From: Paulinella micropora
Lineage: Eukaryota > Cercozoa > Imbricatea > Euglyphida > Paulinellidae
Direction: 5' to 3'
DNA: 64,000 nucleotides
Assembly (NCBI GenBank): GCA_019918135.1
Contig: WBZZ01005557.1
Location: 62,001 to 126,000 of the forward strand
Shown: piece by piece, positions 25,385-35,091 of the stretch
Position numbering within the stretch: position 1 is the stretch's first letter
How the letters are laid out: every line of letters starts with the position of its first letter
Program-made: the position numbers and the translations under genes
The notes under the pieces: generated by a model
What the model saw: only the letters and a program-made list of their open reading frames with translations
Databases searched by the model: none
Told to the model about the DNA's origin: nothing

Positions 25385-26516
25385 TTGTCACCGTGTATTT
25401 GTGGTTGGCGATGTGACGTACCTAATACATACGTACCCTACTCTACTGAGATAGATCATGAGAAAGATGAGAGGGCTGAGAGTAAGAGAGATAAAGCGCT
25501 AGGTAGTAAAGCTTTATGTCCTGTTGTTCGTCCTCACTATCATGAAAACATACATGCCACTGTGTTCCATCGTATGTGTAAGCACAGAGGGTAAAAGCCA
25601 CGGAGCGAATGGTTAACTATAAGGGAGTAAAGATAGTGGGGAGAGAGTGGAGGGAACGAGTAATGAGATGCGAGTGGTGCTCAAAGAATAAGATAAAGAG
25701 AGTGCCCCATTTCAAAGACAACCACCATGCGGTAGAACGCCACCCTGGGGTCCACATAACGGATACTCAGGGTTGGTGGAATACCTTATCGTGGGACGAG
25801 AAAAAGTACAAGTTCACTGTCAAATGTCTTGCATCTGGGTTTGAGTTAGAATATTATCTGAGACATAAGAATGAGTTTTTCACGTGCTTCCTTAAAGCCG
25901 TTGCCTTCTTCGAACGGCATACGGGAAGAAAAGTGAAATTCTTGACTTGTGACCAGGAATATGGTAAGTACAAGAAGTTTCAGACTTGGATTGATGTAAA
26001 TCAACCAGTCCTCCTTGAGGCTCCGACGGGGGAGAAGCAGGCGGTTGCTAAAATAGAACGAGCCCACCAGACGTGCGGCGGACCCGCAAGGGCAGTTCTC
26101 AGCGACGCCGATCTTCCTGAGTCCAGGTGGACTGAGACGGAGAAAGCTTCCACTTATTTTGGCAACCTCTTACCTCTTGCCCACGGCCCTTTTAAGGGGA
26201 AATCTCCTTATGAAGTTGTTCATAAGATAAAACCCCTTTTGCATCATTTGCGCCCCATTGGATGTTTGGCGTACATGAAAGTAGAAGCAAAGAGGGGAGG
26301 AAAGTTTTATTTCTCGGGTATGAAAGAAACAACGGGTATTATCGCGTATACGATCCGGTTGCAAGGAAAATATTCGGTAATGTCCGTGATGTTATCTTTG
26401 ACGTTTGGAGACTGGGGAAGAGGGGGGCATCTAAATCTCGAGAGGGAAATGATGTTGAGGGTGAGATGTTCTCTGTTAATTGGCAACAGCCCCCCCTCCC
26501 CTATCGCAACAAATGA
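25385..26516 (+). pseudogene. copia-1 integrase
   Basis: Starts with the CICGWRCDVPNTYVPYST motif that also precedes the copia-2 integrase. A pre-integrase His/Cys region follows (HENIHATVFHRM, MRCEWCSKNK), spread over two frames. The catalytic core has HPGVHITDTQGWW with the first Asp, VKFLTCDQEYGKY with the second Asp, and AVAKIERAHQTCGG with the Glu. The distal part is KGKSPYEVVHKIKPLLHHLRPIG. A frameshift near 26310 moves the reading frame to FLGYERNNGYYRVYDPVARK. It is a DDE integrase of the Ty1/copia type, inactivated by stops at 25592 and frameshifts. Confidence 0.75.
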
Positions 26517-27439
26517 CCCCAGAAGATCAAGGAATCGTTTTAGGGGAGGACCCGGGAGGAGACATTCCGGCAGGGGGAGAAAGTCCCCCGGTAGGAAATC
26601 CCCCTCCCGCTCCGACCCTCACTCTGGAATCCCCCCCTGAGGAGTCACCCCACACTCCGCAAACTGACGAGGATAGCGAGGCAGAAGAGGGACCGGTGTT
26701 CGTGAGCACGAGCCCGCCCCCCTTAGAGCCTCCGAGTCCCAATTTTAGTTGCTCAGAACAGGGGGAGATAAAGAAAGCAAGAAGGGGGCGTAAGCCCAAA
26801 GAAAGACAAAGGTTGTCCGAAACGTATGTGGCAATCCCGGCAAGGGCTTTTGGGGAGCAGTGGGCTAGATTAATTTACGGGGATAAATGGGACACGGCGA
26901 TACGACGGGGGACAGCAACAGCCCCGTCTGCTCCCGTTACCCGTAAATCTAAACGCTTTCCCGCGCATAGTGTCTTGTTTAACGACGGCGTCACGGATAA
27001 GATATTAGACACTGAAATCGTCAAATATGCCAAAGCCCCGCAACAGTCAGAATCTATACCCGAATTGCGTGAGCAAAAAGCCACAACTGCACCACCACCC
27101 TTGTCGACCAACCAAAACTCTGATTCGGACCTCAATACTAACGATCCCGGCATTGAGGTCACCTCAGAATTTGCGTTTGTCGACGGGGAGAGGGAGAGGG
27201 TAGAGGTGCAGAGAGCGGCACATAAACCTGGATGGAGATCACACGAACAGGCGGAAATTTCGAGTGAAAACATTATCACGGGAAAGAGGGCGAGGGCTCA
27301 TGTCGCGGTATGTGCCCGGGAGGAAAATCGGGCGGAGTATTGTCTCGTGAGTGAGAAATTCTGGAATTCCCAGAAGTGCAAAAACCAAAAGACCGTAAGC
27401 AAGCTAGACAGAAGGAATTCGAACAGCTCAAAGAACTGA
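26480..27439 (+). CDS. copia-1 proline-rich linker between integrase and RT
   Basis: A 319-codon frame rich in Pro, Glu and Ser (GGESPPVGNPPPAPTLTLES), with a conserved patch AIPARAFGEQWARLIYGDKW. That patch matches VPAPEFGEKWAQTQYGEQW of copia-2. Near the C-terminus, PGWRSHEQAEISSENIITGK matches RSWTQGEISGDNLIPAG of copia-2. The region is the usual variable linker of copia Pol, with two short conserved islands. It is likely part of the polyprotein, not a separate gene. Confidence 0.5.
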   Translation: MATAPPPLSQQMTPEDQGIVLGEDPGGDIPAGGESPPVGNPPPAPTLTLESPPEESPHTPQTDEDSEAEEGPVFVSTSPPPLEPPSPNFSCSEQGEIKKARRGRKPKERQRLSETYVAIPARAFGEQWARLIYGDKWDTAIRRGTATAPSAPVTRKSKRFPAHSVLFNDGVTDKILDTEIVKYAKAPQQSESIPELREQKATTAPPPLSTNQNSDSDLNTNDPGIEVTSEFAFVDGERERVEVQRAAHKPGWRSHEQAEISSENIITGKRARAHVAVCAREENRAEYCLVSEKFWNSQKCKNQKTVSKLDRRNSNSSKN

Positions 27440-28187
27440 AAGCGTTTCTTTGGCGAAAAGTGAGCGAAGCGAAAATGTCGGGCACACCAATCATTCCTAT
27501 AAAATGGATAGATACGGTAAAACAACAAGCTACTGCGGATGAATTCCACAAAGCCCAGATAACCCTACGAGGGGACCTCCTGAAAGCTTACGTCAGTACA
27601 ATCCCAGAAAGACTTACTCTTCCACAGCCCAGCACAGGACCATCTTGCTCATGGTAGCCTGTGCAGCCTTTTTCGGAATAGACTTATGACTGATTGATTT
27701 CACGACCGCTTATTTGCACGCAAATCTCCCATATGACATATATATCAAACCGCTGGCCGAATTTCAGACTGCGGACTATGTCTGGCTTCTGAAGAAGGCC
27801 CTATACGGTCATCCGGAGGCAGGCCATCTTTGGTACGACGTACTGTCCGGGGAGCTCATTACTAAACACAAATTCAAGCCCCTCACGCTAGACAGGGCCT
27901 CTTTCGTAAAGCATGGGAGTAGCCCCCAGACTACTCAACTGGTGTCCTTTCACGTCGATGATGGCTGTCACGCTGCGTCACAAGAAAGGCACATCAAGAT
28001 GGTGAAGTTGTTCGAAAAGAGAGGCTTCCGGTGCAAGGACCTAGGCAAAGCTACCGAATTCAAAAACATTCAGATCATCCAAACCGAAAAGGGGATTACT
28101 CTGCATCAGCGTAATATGAGTGTTGTTGATCCTGGAGGAGTTGGGTTATATGCAGGAGATACCGGCCAAAACGCCATTCACTTCTGA
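27370..28187 (+). pseudogene. copia-1 reverse transcriptase
   Basis: Read across two frames. The N-terminal part has RQKEFEQLKELKAFLWRKV and IIPIKWIDTVK, then a stop near 27655. The palm region has FTTAYLHANLPYDIYIKPL, LKKALYGHPEAGHLWYDVL and FHVDDGCHAA with the paired catalytic Asp (VDD). KRGFRCKDLGKATEFKNI and GITLHQRNM follow. All are standard copia RT landmarks. The aligned copy in copia-2 is uninterrupted at 44760-45959. Confidence 0.78.
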
Positions 28188-28251
28188 TAACCCCGCTCCC
28201 CTAAAGAAGGACCATCGCCTATAACGCTATGATCTTAGATGCCTGATAGGG

Positions 28252-28914
28252 ATGCTTATCTTTTTGGCTGTCCACACTCGACCACTCCTCATATGCCCTT
28301 TAAGTATAGCAGCTAAGTCCCAAGTCCCTAACCCGGGAATGTCTTACGCTATGGTGCACAGAATGTTCGTGTGGCTTCTGACCCCGCGAGCGCTATTTTT
28401 CAGAAGAGGAGATCGAAGTTTACGGAAGTTGCTAGAAATTAATTTCTCGGTTCTAAAACCCCGGAATCTTGGAAACCTAATCCGTCTTGCGCAGCGGCCA
28501 ACGCAATCGATGATATCATTGGAAAACCCGCAATTTATATTAGAGTCCGAGACTGTTTCAGCAAATGAGGCGGTTAGAGAACTTCTTGCATTACAACAAA
28601 CTTTACGGGATATCGGAATAAATCCTACTCCTCTCTTCGAGGATAACGAAGGAACGATATTATTGTCGGAGAGAGGACTAGGGGAAGCTAGGACCAAGCA
28701 CATAGAGGTCCGGTACCACCTTCTAGCGCAACTCGTGAGAAAAGGAAAGGTCAAACTATTCCGGGTCCCTACGGAGGAAAATATCGCAGATGTATTCACC
28801 AAAATACATTTTACGGTAGACAAATTCAATTACCTGGCTGGAAAAATCTCCGTTGTGCTTAGTAGGGAAAATTGCTCTAAATTCAGGATAAAACCCGATC
28901 AATTCCCGTATTAA
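28252..28914 (+). pseudogene. copia-1 RNase H
   Basis: The end of RT and the RNase H domain: MLIFLAVHTRPLLICPLSI, then VSANEAVRELLALQQTLRDI, FEDNEGTILLSERGLGEARTK, HIEVRYHLLAQLVRKGKVKL, and VPTEENIADVFTKI. The N-terminal Asp-containing strand of RNase H is damaged by a frameshift near 28480. It would degrade RNA in the RNA:DNA hybrid during replication. Ends about one kilobase before the 3' LTR. Confidence 0.75.
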
Positions 28915-29082
28915 TAAGGTTTATCATCTTGAACTTCGTTTATATTCCCGAGGTATGTAATACAATAATTTTCTCGCATAATATTATTACACATAAGTTG
29001 TACAGGTGAACGAATAGACGAGTGCCGACGGGGCCCGGTGGCGAGTGACCGGCGCCGGAGTTCATTGCTCATTCCAGAAATT

Positions 29083-29228
29083 AGTATTTGAGGTTGTCAA
29101 ACCGTGACGACTCCACCCGGTTTCCCAACCTGAAATACTACTGATGATCTCATCCCTTTTGAGACATTGGTACTTCAGGTTGTCAAACCGTGATGACTTC
29201 GCCCGGTTTCCCAGCCTGAAATACTACA
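29083..29228 (+). repeat. Two tandem stem-loop repeats in copia-1 3' region
   Basis: Two copies of a ~57-bp unit (about 29083-29139 and 29169-29228). Each can fold because GTATTTGAGGTTGTCAAACCG pairs imperfectly with CGGTTTCCCAACCTGAAATAC. The remaining non-coding sequence from 28915 to 29954 holds only this and one short frame. Confidence 0.7.
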
Positions 29229-29330
29229 AAGATCTCGTCCCTTTCGCTCGTTCCGTTCCAACTTCTATCTGCTTCGCTTCAACTTCTATCTCTATACACT
29301 TATATACATAAAAATCTATAAGAAGCCGAC

Positions 29331-29540
29331 ATGGAGTCCGGCTGGTCGGTGAACGTGCCACACGGGAATGTGGAACAACACGGAAGTACGTCAGACCAGC
29401 CGGATGTACCAGACAGGCCGATAATTACAGATATCGTGTCTTTGTTCATATATATATTATATTATTTTATGTTCTTTTTATACCCCTCTACGGGAAGCGC
29501 TGTCAAATGTATAAATTCATACTACCGGATAGATAAGTAA
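29331..29540 (+). CDS. Short frame with one membrane segment in copia-1 3' region
   Basis: Sixty-nine codons: a polar, Asp/Pro-rich first half, then a hydrophobic helix (IVSLFIYILYYFMFFLYPST). The DNA following the helix (TACCCC...ACGGGAAGCGCT) recurs at 48919-48940 after another short frame with a comparable A/T-rich hydrophobic stretch. The shared downstream block suggests common ancestry of the two non-coding regions. Coding status is doubtful. Confidence 0.25.
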   Translation: MESGWSVNVPHGNVEQHGSTSDQPDVPDRPIITDIVSLFIYILYYFMFFLYPSTGSAVKCINSYYRIDK

Positions 29541-29954
29541 CATATAGTTCAATTTGATCATACCTTTTGATAGATCAGTACAGATGGATACATTATCATA
29601 TGTCTTATTTTTATATATTATGGTTACTTACGCGATCATATACATATATATATACACATATATCAATATTATATGTGTATTATGACCATACCGTACTTGC
29701 GTTACATACATAATGTTACTCAACATAGGATAGGGGTGCGTAGGACCTAATCCTCTTCTCGTCGACCAGGCCTAGCTTGACTAGGGGGAGCTGCCCTGTA
29801 TGTAATAAGCCGGGTAGCCACGTTCGACACAACCTCTTGGAGAGAGTGAGGGTAAGAGTGAGTAATATTATTATGTTTTAAGTCTGTGTTTTTATAATTT
29901 TCACAGAATAGATGTATTGGGACCTACAGTTAATTTAATAATTTACTTTGATCC

Positions 29955-30180
29955 AGAGGGAGTGTTAGACCTATTAATATAATTAACCGGATAGTCAGTA
30001 TGGGCCTGCATATGTAATGTGTGTCGTTAGAGCCATTACGTATGTCCGGCCTAGTATATAATCGGGCCGTCCCTTGGCGCCCTTTTCTCAATAAAGTATC
30101 TACTGTAGGACACAGCAAGTATAAGGCAGATTATTAAGTTAGTTTCACACTAATTCCACTTAATTATTTAGTGATACAGC
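29955..30180 (+). repeat. copia-1 3' LTR with preceding polypurine tract
   Basis: A purine tract (AGAGGGAG, 29955-29962) is followed by TGTTAGACC at 29963, the same junction form as before the copia-2 3' LTR. AATAAA at 30090-30095 fits the R-region polyadenylation signal. The LTR's right edge is not defined by a partner copy and is approximate. Confidence 0.55.
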
Positions 30181-30595
30181 GGACACTATACTTTGCCACT
30201 CTAGTGGCAGTATTAACTTAATCAGTCTCACTTAGTAGAAAGTTCTATATAAGTAGTCAGTAACGGGGATACAGTCATTATATTTTCCCTCCACCTTGTT
30301 TGAAAGTTCCGTTACACTTATCTTAGTTTTGTGGCGTGTCGTATTGTAGTTGTCAGAAATCTCTTTATTAAACTGCCTTCCCTTACTTTGGTTACTGTAG
30401 TAGCGAGTCAGTACCGGTGGACTCTGAAAGGAGTCGGTAAAGGCCTCCGAGCATGCTGAGTTGCTCAAAGGTTATTAACCTTGAGGCCGATAAGGGAGTC
30501 AGCTTCTCACTGAAGCAAACATTAAGTGCAATACTCATATTAGATGGGAACGATAGAGGCTACTCTGACTTTACTAGTAGGTATAAGTTAGAAAA
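30181..30595. other. Unassigned non-coding spacer
   Basis: No convincing coding or RNA gene. It may still be part of the copia-1 LTR or of older flanking DNA. The small minus-strand frame at 30232-30468 has no protein-like features. Confidence 0.3.
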
Positions 30596-30835
30596 TGTTA
30601 GGTAACAGGTTGGTAACTAATATATACATGTATTTAACCGGGTTATACGGTTAGATCCCGTATCAGAACAAGTAATACCAATCCACCTTTGTGGACCGAG
30701 TGGGTACATCTGCACCCACAAAGTGGGTCCAGTTATTGTTCCGTTCTTAATTACAACCATCCGTTTCAATCGTCCGTTACTGCTGGACATGGTATAATCA
30801 TTAAAGTCATTCTTCGGTATATCGTAAGTCGATAG
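30596..30835 (+). repeat. copia-2 5' LTR
   Basis: Begins TGTTAGGTAACAGG and remains alignable to 48160-48401 up to GTAAGTCRATAG, where the two diverge. A third, more divergent relative in reverse orientation is at 50681-50931. Confidence 0.9.
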
Positions 30836-31455
30836 GTTATGAAGCCTTGAAGCGCCGTTGCGCTGGACCCCTTGGAGAGTGTCTCCAAGAACCGAAGAAA
30901 GCTGGCACCTACACCCAGAGGGACGTTGTCTTGTTCGTGTTTGGTGTCAGAGCAGAACTAATTTCTGTCTACTGTGTGTGGTTGATAGGTAACTGCCCTG
31001 TGCGAGTTGAGCTGAGTCTCAGCGCAGTGGGTGGTGGCTAGAGGCCGTTCGAGCTCAGCCAGCCCACCAAGGCGTCAAGAGTTCCCCGAGGAACGTTCCG
31101 TGGACAGTGGCGAAGGAAGCCAGACGTCCAGCTCCCAGTTCTGCCGGCAACGACGGTTTCCGGCAACCTTTCTCTGCACAACAGTCCTGGCTTTGATCCG
31201 GTTTTGGGTGAGCATTCTAGCAGTGGCCCGTTTACGTTCGGCCCCACTAGCAAAGAGCTCACTCATTCGTTTGGCGTCAGCCGCCGACGTTGGACTTTTC
31301 CCCCAGTGGGCTGGTCTGAAGGACCCCCCAGCTGTGGCGAGAAACCCCAAAAACCAACAGTTCCAGTCGTCGGGACAAGTAGTTTTGCTCCCTTTTGCCG
31401 ACGTACGCTCAACAATTCTCTGATCAAGTAGCTTAGGTAAGCACTAAGGTAAGAA
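30836..31455 (+). other. copia-2 5' leader
   Basis: About 620 bases between LTR and gag start. Homologous to the copia-3 leader (50079-50680, reverse) across blocks such as CCCAGAGGGACGTTGTCT and GAGCTGAGTCTCAGCGCAG. Open frames here are not conserved between the two copies, so it is non-coding; packaging or primer-binding roles are inferred. Confidence 0.6.
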
Positions 31456-32345
31456 ATGGCCTTACATACTACCTTCCCGAAAGTGAAACTAGATCTAAAA
31501 ATTCCTCCCTCTCAAGGAATATAAAAGACTTTAAGACGTATGAGACTACCTTGATAGCTGTTCTAAGATTAGTTAACCCATTGTTAGTTCCTTGCTTAGA
31601 GGGAAGAGTCATAGTCTTTCCCAGCACTGTCAAGAGTGAGTCTACACAGCCAACACCTTCCTCTAATCACCGACAGACAGACCAACGTCACAGTCAGTCA
31701 CACAAAGAGAGATAGAGGATGAAGAAAAGCAAGATCACACGAGGAGAAGAAGAGAGCTGAAAGATGAGTTGCTCGCTTACCTCATTTCCTCATGTCAGCT
31801 GAATCCGGATGCTATGGCATTGTTGCCTGAAGCAGAAGGTGAACCAGCAAAATTCTGGAAAGCTATAGTAGACAGGTACAGAGGATTAGACGACATAGCT
31901 AAGGCAGGTCGATTAGACAAGCTAGACGCTATGCAGGGTCCTAGTTCGATGAGTAAGGTAGAAACATGGCTTACAAAGAACAAGACACTAGTCAGACAAG
32001 TCGAGATAGACGAAGGATGAGCAGAGTCAGACTGCAAGAAATGTAAGAAGCTATTTAGACTCCTACAACACCTAGACCCTCTGTCAACCTTTTACACTAC
32101 ATGGCAACACATGGATCACAGATGGGACTGGAAACAGCTAACCCTAAAGATAGTGCAGGTCACACAAGAGTACAACAACGAAAAACTGTACAGGGAAGTA
32201 ATAACACCGCAAAAAGGAAAGCAGGTAGTGTTTAGTACAGTGTCGACGACGAAGGATTCTGAAGTAAAATGCTACTGCTGCAAGCAAGCTGGGCATGTGT
32301 GTACGAACAGATTGCAGAGAGGGAAAACGAGGTGTCAGACACACA
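31456..32345 (+). pseudogene. copia-2 Gag (capsid and zinc knuckle), frameshifted
   Basis: Starts at ATG 31456 (MALHTTFPKVKLDLKIPP) and aligns with the intact copia-3 Gag at 49365-50078. Shared landmarks are FKTYETTLIAVLR, ELLAYLISSCQLNPDAMALL, PAKFWKAIVDRYRGLDDI and AKAGRLDKLDAMQGPSSM, followed by a TGA after EIDEG and LFRLLQHLDPLSTF. A retroviral-type zinc knuckle remnant, CYCCKQAGHVCTNR, lies at about 32267-32310; the last Cys appears replaced. Gag would form the intracellular particle. Breaks occur near 31520, 31700 and 32020. Confidence 0.75.
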
Positions 32346-33653
32346 GGTAGTGATTGCTCTTTCACTAAAAGCATATCAGCAAGACAGGGAAAGACAACTA
32401 AGCCTAAGTCAACAGACAGACCACGTAAACCCACTCACAAAGATAGCTCTTCTGACAAGTCTAGCTCTAAACACAAGCTAAGGAAAGGCAGCACAATGAA
32501 CAAGAGAAAAGGGCCTAGGAAAGGTAAGTTCATTTGTGTAGGTGAGGAGCAGGAAGAGGAAGAGAACGAATCATCACAAGACGAGAAAGAGTCAGTAGCC
32601 CCACTAGAGGATGAGAAAGTAGAGTCACCAGAACAGTCAGATCAGAGTAGTCAGAAGGATGACGACAATGACGAGACTGAGGACTCACTACAACTCATAC
32701 AGTGGATACACATGAATGTGGAAGTGAAGAAGAGGGAGAGTAAGAGTAGGCCTCAGACCAATCCTATCCCTATTCCCACCCCACATACTCATCAGCAAGT
32801 TAAACCCCTAGCTAGACCCCCACAGGAGTTTAGAGGAATTGACCCCAGCATCTTTCACGTCCCATACTTCTCTAGCGACTTTTTGCTGAAATGCGCATTA
32901 CTAGAAGCACAGAGTAGACATTTAGAGCGCGATCTCTCGTTAGTTTTGACAGAGCTTTTTAGTGTTGTCCCCATTGATACTGTCCCCTTAGAGCCAGTTA
33001 ATCTTGATTATGCTAAGGCTTGGAGATCAAGAAAGATTGAGACACCAGAGGAGTTTTTGATCCCTGATAACAAGAGATGCGAGGGCATAGTCAGAGAGAC
33101 AGGCAAGCGATGTAAGTGGACCTTAGGCCTTTGTAGAAAAGGAGGACCGGGAGCAAGCGCAGCCTGGAAGCTGATCAGGTTCAAAAACTGTGTGTTTCAC
33201 CAGCCGAAACTCAGACCAGACTCTGACAAGAGCCCTGAAATGACAGAAGAAGCGAAGGCCCTCATGATAGCCGCTCTAGCTGAGATTAGAGACCCCGTAC
33301 TATACGATCGTGTTTACAAAGGGATACCAAGAGATCAGGATGGATGTTCCTTGCCCCCAACACACCTAGTAGCGATCTCTAGCAATATTCCAGCAGATGA
33401 ACTCAAGATAGGAGCTATGGCCTTATGCGTGAACAGTGATAGGCCTAGATCACCTCATGTAGTCACAATGGATAGTGCTCAGCCAGTTAGCCCAGCACCA
33501 GCAGAAGCTAGTCAGAGTGAGAGCTTAGACGAGGGAGTAAATGATACAGCAAGAACCGACCGATCAGAGAAGATGAGGATGAGGATTCCTTTGAACCTAC
33601 CCCGGGAGATTGGACAAACCAGACAGCAGTCAGTATGGTCAGTTCCCAAATAG
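32295..33653 (+). CDS. copia-2 post-Gag region with Cys/His module
   Basis: A 452-codon frame overlapping the knuckle region. The first part is Lys/Ser/Glu-rich and disordered. PPQEFRGIDPSIFHVPYFSS and LLEAQSRHLERDLSLVLTEL follow. At about residues 262-307 comes the module KRCEGIVRETGKRCKWTLGL, CRKGGPGASAAW and NCVFH, conserved with copia-1. A further segment (TEEAKALMIAALAEIRDPVL) is helical. The region lies between Gag and protease, where copia elements usually have no such module. Probably part of the polyprotein. Confidence 0.55.
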   Translation: MCVRTDCREGKRGVRHTGSDCSFTKSISARQGKTTKPKSTDRPRKPTHKDSSSDKSSSKHKLRKGSTMNKRKGPRKGKFICVGEEQEEEENESSQDEKESVAPLEDEKVESPEQSDQSSQKDDDNDETEDSLQLIQWIHMNVEVKKRESKSRPQTNPIPIPTPHTHQQVKPLARPPQEFRGIDPSIFHVPYFSSDFLLKCALLEAQSRHLERDLSLVLTELFSVVPIDTVPLEPVNLDYAKAWRSRKIETPEEFLIPDNKRCEGIVRETGKRCKWTLGLCRKGGPGASAAWKLIRFKNCVFHQPKLRPDSDKSPEMTEEAKALMIAALAEIRDPVLYDRVYKGIPRDQDGCSLPPTHLVAISSNIPADELKIGAMALCVNSDRPRSPHVVTMDSAQPVSPAPAEASQSESLDEGVNDTARTDRSEKMRMRIPLNLPREIGQTRQQSVWSVPK

Positions 33654-34377
33654 GTGGATGTCCCCTTCATATTATCTCACTAAGTCGGAACTCAAGGAAA
33701 TAGGATACGAAAGAAGAATAGCTAAGGAAACCCCAGATACCCCAGGTAGTAAAGACAGGGTAGATTCAGATGACAGCGGGGGAGAGGCTGTTATCAGACG
33801 AAGGGGAAAGAGTAGCTATAGGTCCTACCTTGATGTTAAAGCATTGCCATCATTACTCCCAGTACAGGCGGGAAGTAGTAGCTCTAGTAGCACAACAGGG
33901 CCTCTAGCTGCTAGTCAAGCTAGTAGTAATACAGATCAGTCTACCTCTGCTAAACGCCCCATAAGTAGTGCAAAGAGTAGTACAGTGCCAGCCAGTGCTA
34001 GTACACCGGACAGCGGTAGTGTTCCTACTGCTAACCCCAGGACAACATCACCGCCTAACAACCAAGCGGGTAGAATAGAGAGCTACTTCACTGAACTGTT
34101 TGATGCCATTCACCGGGGGAGTTTCGCAGTCGACTTCAGATCGGCGGGAGCATACAACCGGGATGAAACAATAAACGTCTTTTATTCAGGTTTACGCACA
34201 GTCATAAAACAGTATATAGTAAACATGTGTATAAGAAGCGAGGATGTAGACGCTACCCAGTTTGCCATAAGTTTTCCTTATATCGCTTATACAAATTCGC
34301 ACCCTTACATTCAAGAGATCTTAGGTCCTGTCCCCAGACCAAGCCCGATTGAAGAGCCGGGAGCTGAAGAAGGATGA
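33610..34377 (+). CDS. copia-2 serine-rich region before protease
   Basis: A 255-codon frame continuing the polyprotein after a frameshift near 33640. It has a basic/acidic start (SELKEIGYERRIAKETPDTP), a long Ser/Thr/Pro-rich disordered stretch, then a folded-looking end (GRIESYFTELFDAIHRGSFA, TVIKQYIVNMCIRSEDVDAT). No known domain. Overlaps the protease frame at 34349. Confidence 0.45.
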   Translation: MDKPDSSQYGQFPNRWMSPSYYLTKSELKEIGYERRIAKETPDTPGSKDRVDSDDSGGEAVIRRRGKSSYRSYLDVKALPSLLPVQAGSSSSSSTTGPLAASQASSNTDQSTSAKRPISSAKSSTVPASASTPDSGSVPTANPRTTSPPNNQAGRIESYFTELFDAIHRGSFAVDFRSAGAYNRDETINVFYSGLRTVIKQYIVNMCIRSEDVDATQFAISFPYIAYTNSHPYIQEILGPVPRPSPIEEPGAEEG

Positions 34378-34640
34378 GGAAAGAAATGAAGGTGGTAGTA
34401 TCATGCACAATGCCCATGCTATGGTCAATCTGTCTAGAGATAGCATAGTTGACGATAGTGCTTGTAGCACAATCATATCACCCAACAAAGAACTGTTCAA
34501 TAATCTAGTGAAAGGACAGGCCAAGTTCAGGACAGCTAACAGCATCATAACTACATCCCTGAAAGGTCAGATGTCAGTGCAGTTAGCGGGAGTCGGAGAA
34601 GAGATAGACGTAGTTGCTAGGAATGCAGTGTAAAACCAGA
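34349..34640 (+). pseudogene. copia-2 aspartic protease
   Basis: Retropepsin-like: SIVDDSACSTIISPNKELF contains the catalytic Asp (DDSACS in place of the usual DSGAT). KFRTANSIITTSLKGQMSVQ and LAGVGEEIDVVARNAV follow, after which a stop and frameshift occur near 34631. The distal part continues in another frame (LPYTLISTATWDNSG). Corresponds to VWVDDSGAST of copia-1. It would cleave the Gag-Pol polyprotein. Confidence 0.6.
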
Positions 34641-34718
34641 TCTGCCATACACCCTGATATCTACCGCCACTTGGGATAATTCAGGAAATGCTGTATTGCA
34701 TCAGAATGGACAGATCAT

Positions 34719-35091
34719 TTGCTAGACAAACCCATACCAGTTGATAAGGAAGCAATTCTTGCGCAAGTTCGCAGAGCCCAGAACAACATATACGTTTGGA
34801 ATAAGCCTTGCATAAAGCAACTAGATCCTCACCTCATCTTTGACCCACACACAGGGAAGCAGGTTGACAGTAGGAAGAAGCTTTCTAAACTGAAGGATCG
34901 AAAGAAGAAGCACATAAACCACAGTGCCACACAACAATTCACTGCACCAAATGCTATCACAAGTGATCTATTTTGTGGAAATGTATCAGCATGCGTTTGT
35001 GGATGGGGATGTGACCATGGTTTCAACTATGTGCCATACACGTACGAATGTGACACTGAACTTGGAGAGAAAGCAAACGACAACACATACC
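34719..35091 (+). pseudogene. copia-2 pre-integrase region, cut by the transposon
   Basis: Encodes HLIFDPHTGKQVDSRKKLSK and the CVCGWGCDHGFNYVPYTYEC motif, the counterpart of CICGWRCDVPNTYVPYST in copia-1. The copia sequence stops at CATACC (35086-35091), where the DNA transposon begins, and resumes at 42897 with the His-containing pre-integrase segment (NIHFVILHRMALHRGG). The double CxCGW motif before the integrase is shared by both copia elements and is not part of the standard GAG_pre-integrase pattern. Confidence 0.6.

Larger units (their letters stand above)
23541..30180 (+). mobile_element. Ty1/copia-type retrotransposon copia-1, 5'-truncated and decayed
   Basis: Order is Cys/His module, protease, integrase, reverse transcriptase, RNase H, the Pseudoviridae order. 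Frequent frameshifts and stops. A 3' LTR with preceding purine tract is visible at 29955 onward, but no matching 5' LTR or gag was found; the DIRS-like element sits immediately to the left and probably replaced or interrupted the 5' end. Confidence 0.8.

Noticed and set aside
30847..31431. Plus-strand open frames in the copia-2 leader
   Set aside because: The homologous copia-3 leader has indels that destroy the frames, so coding is not conserved.
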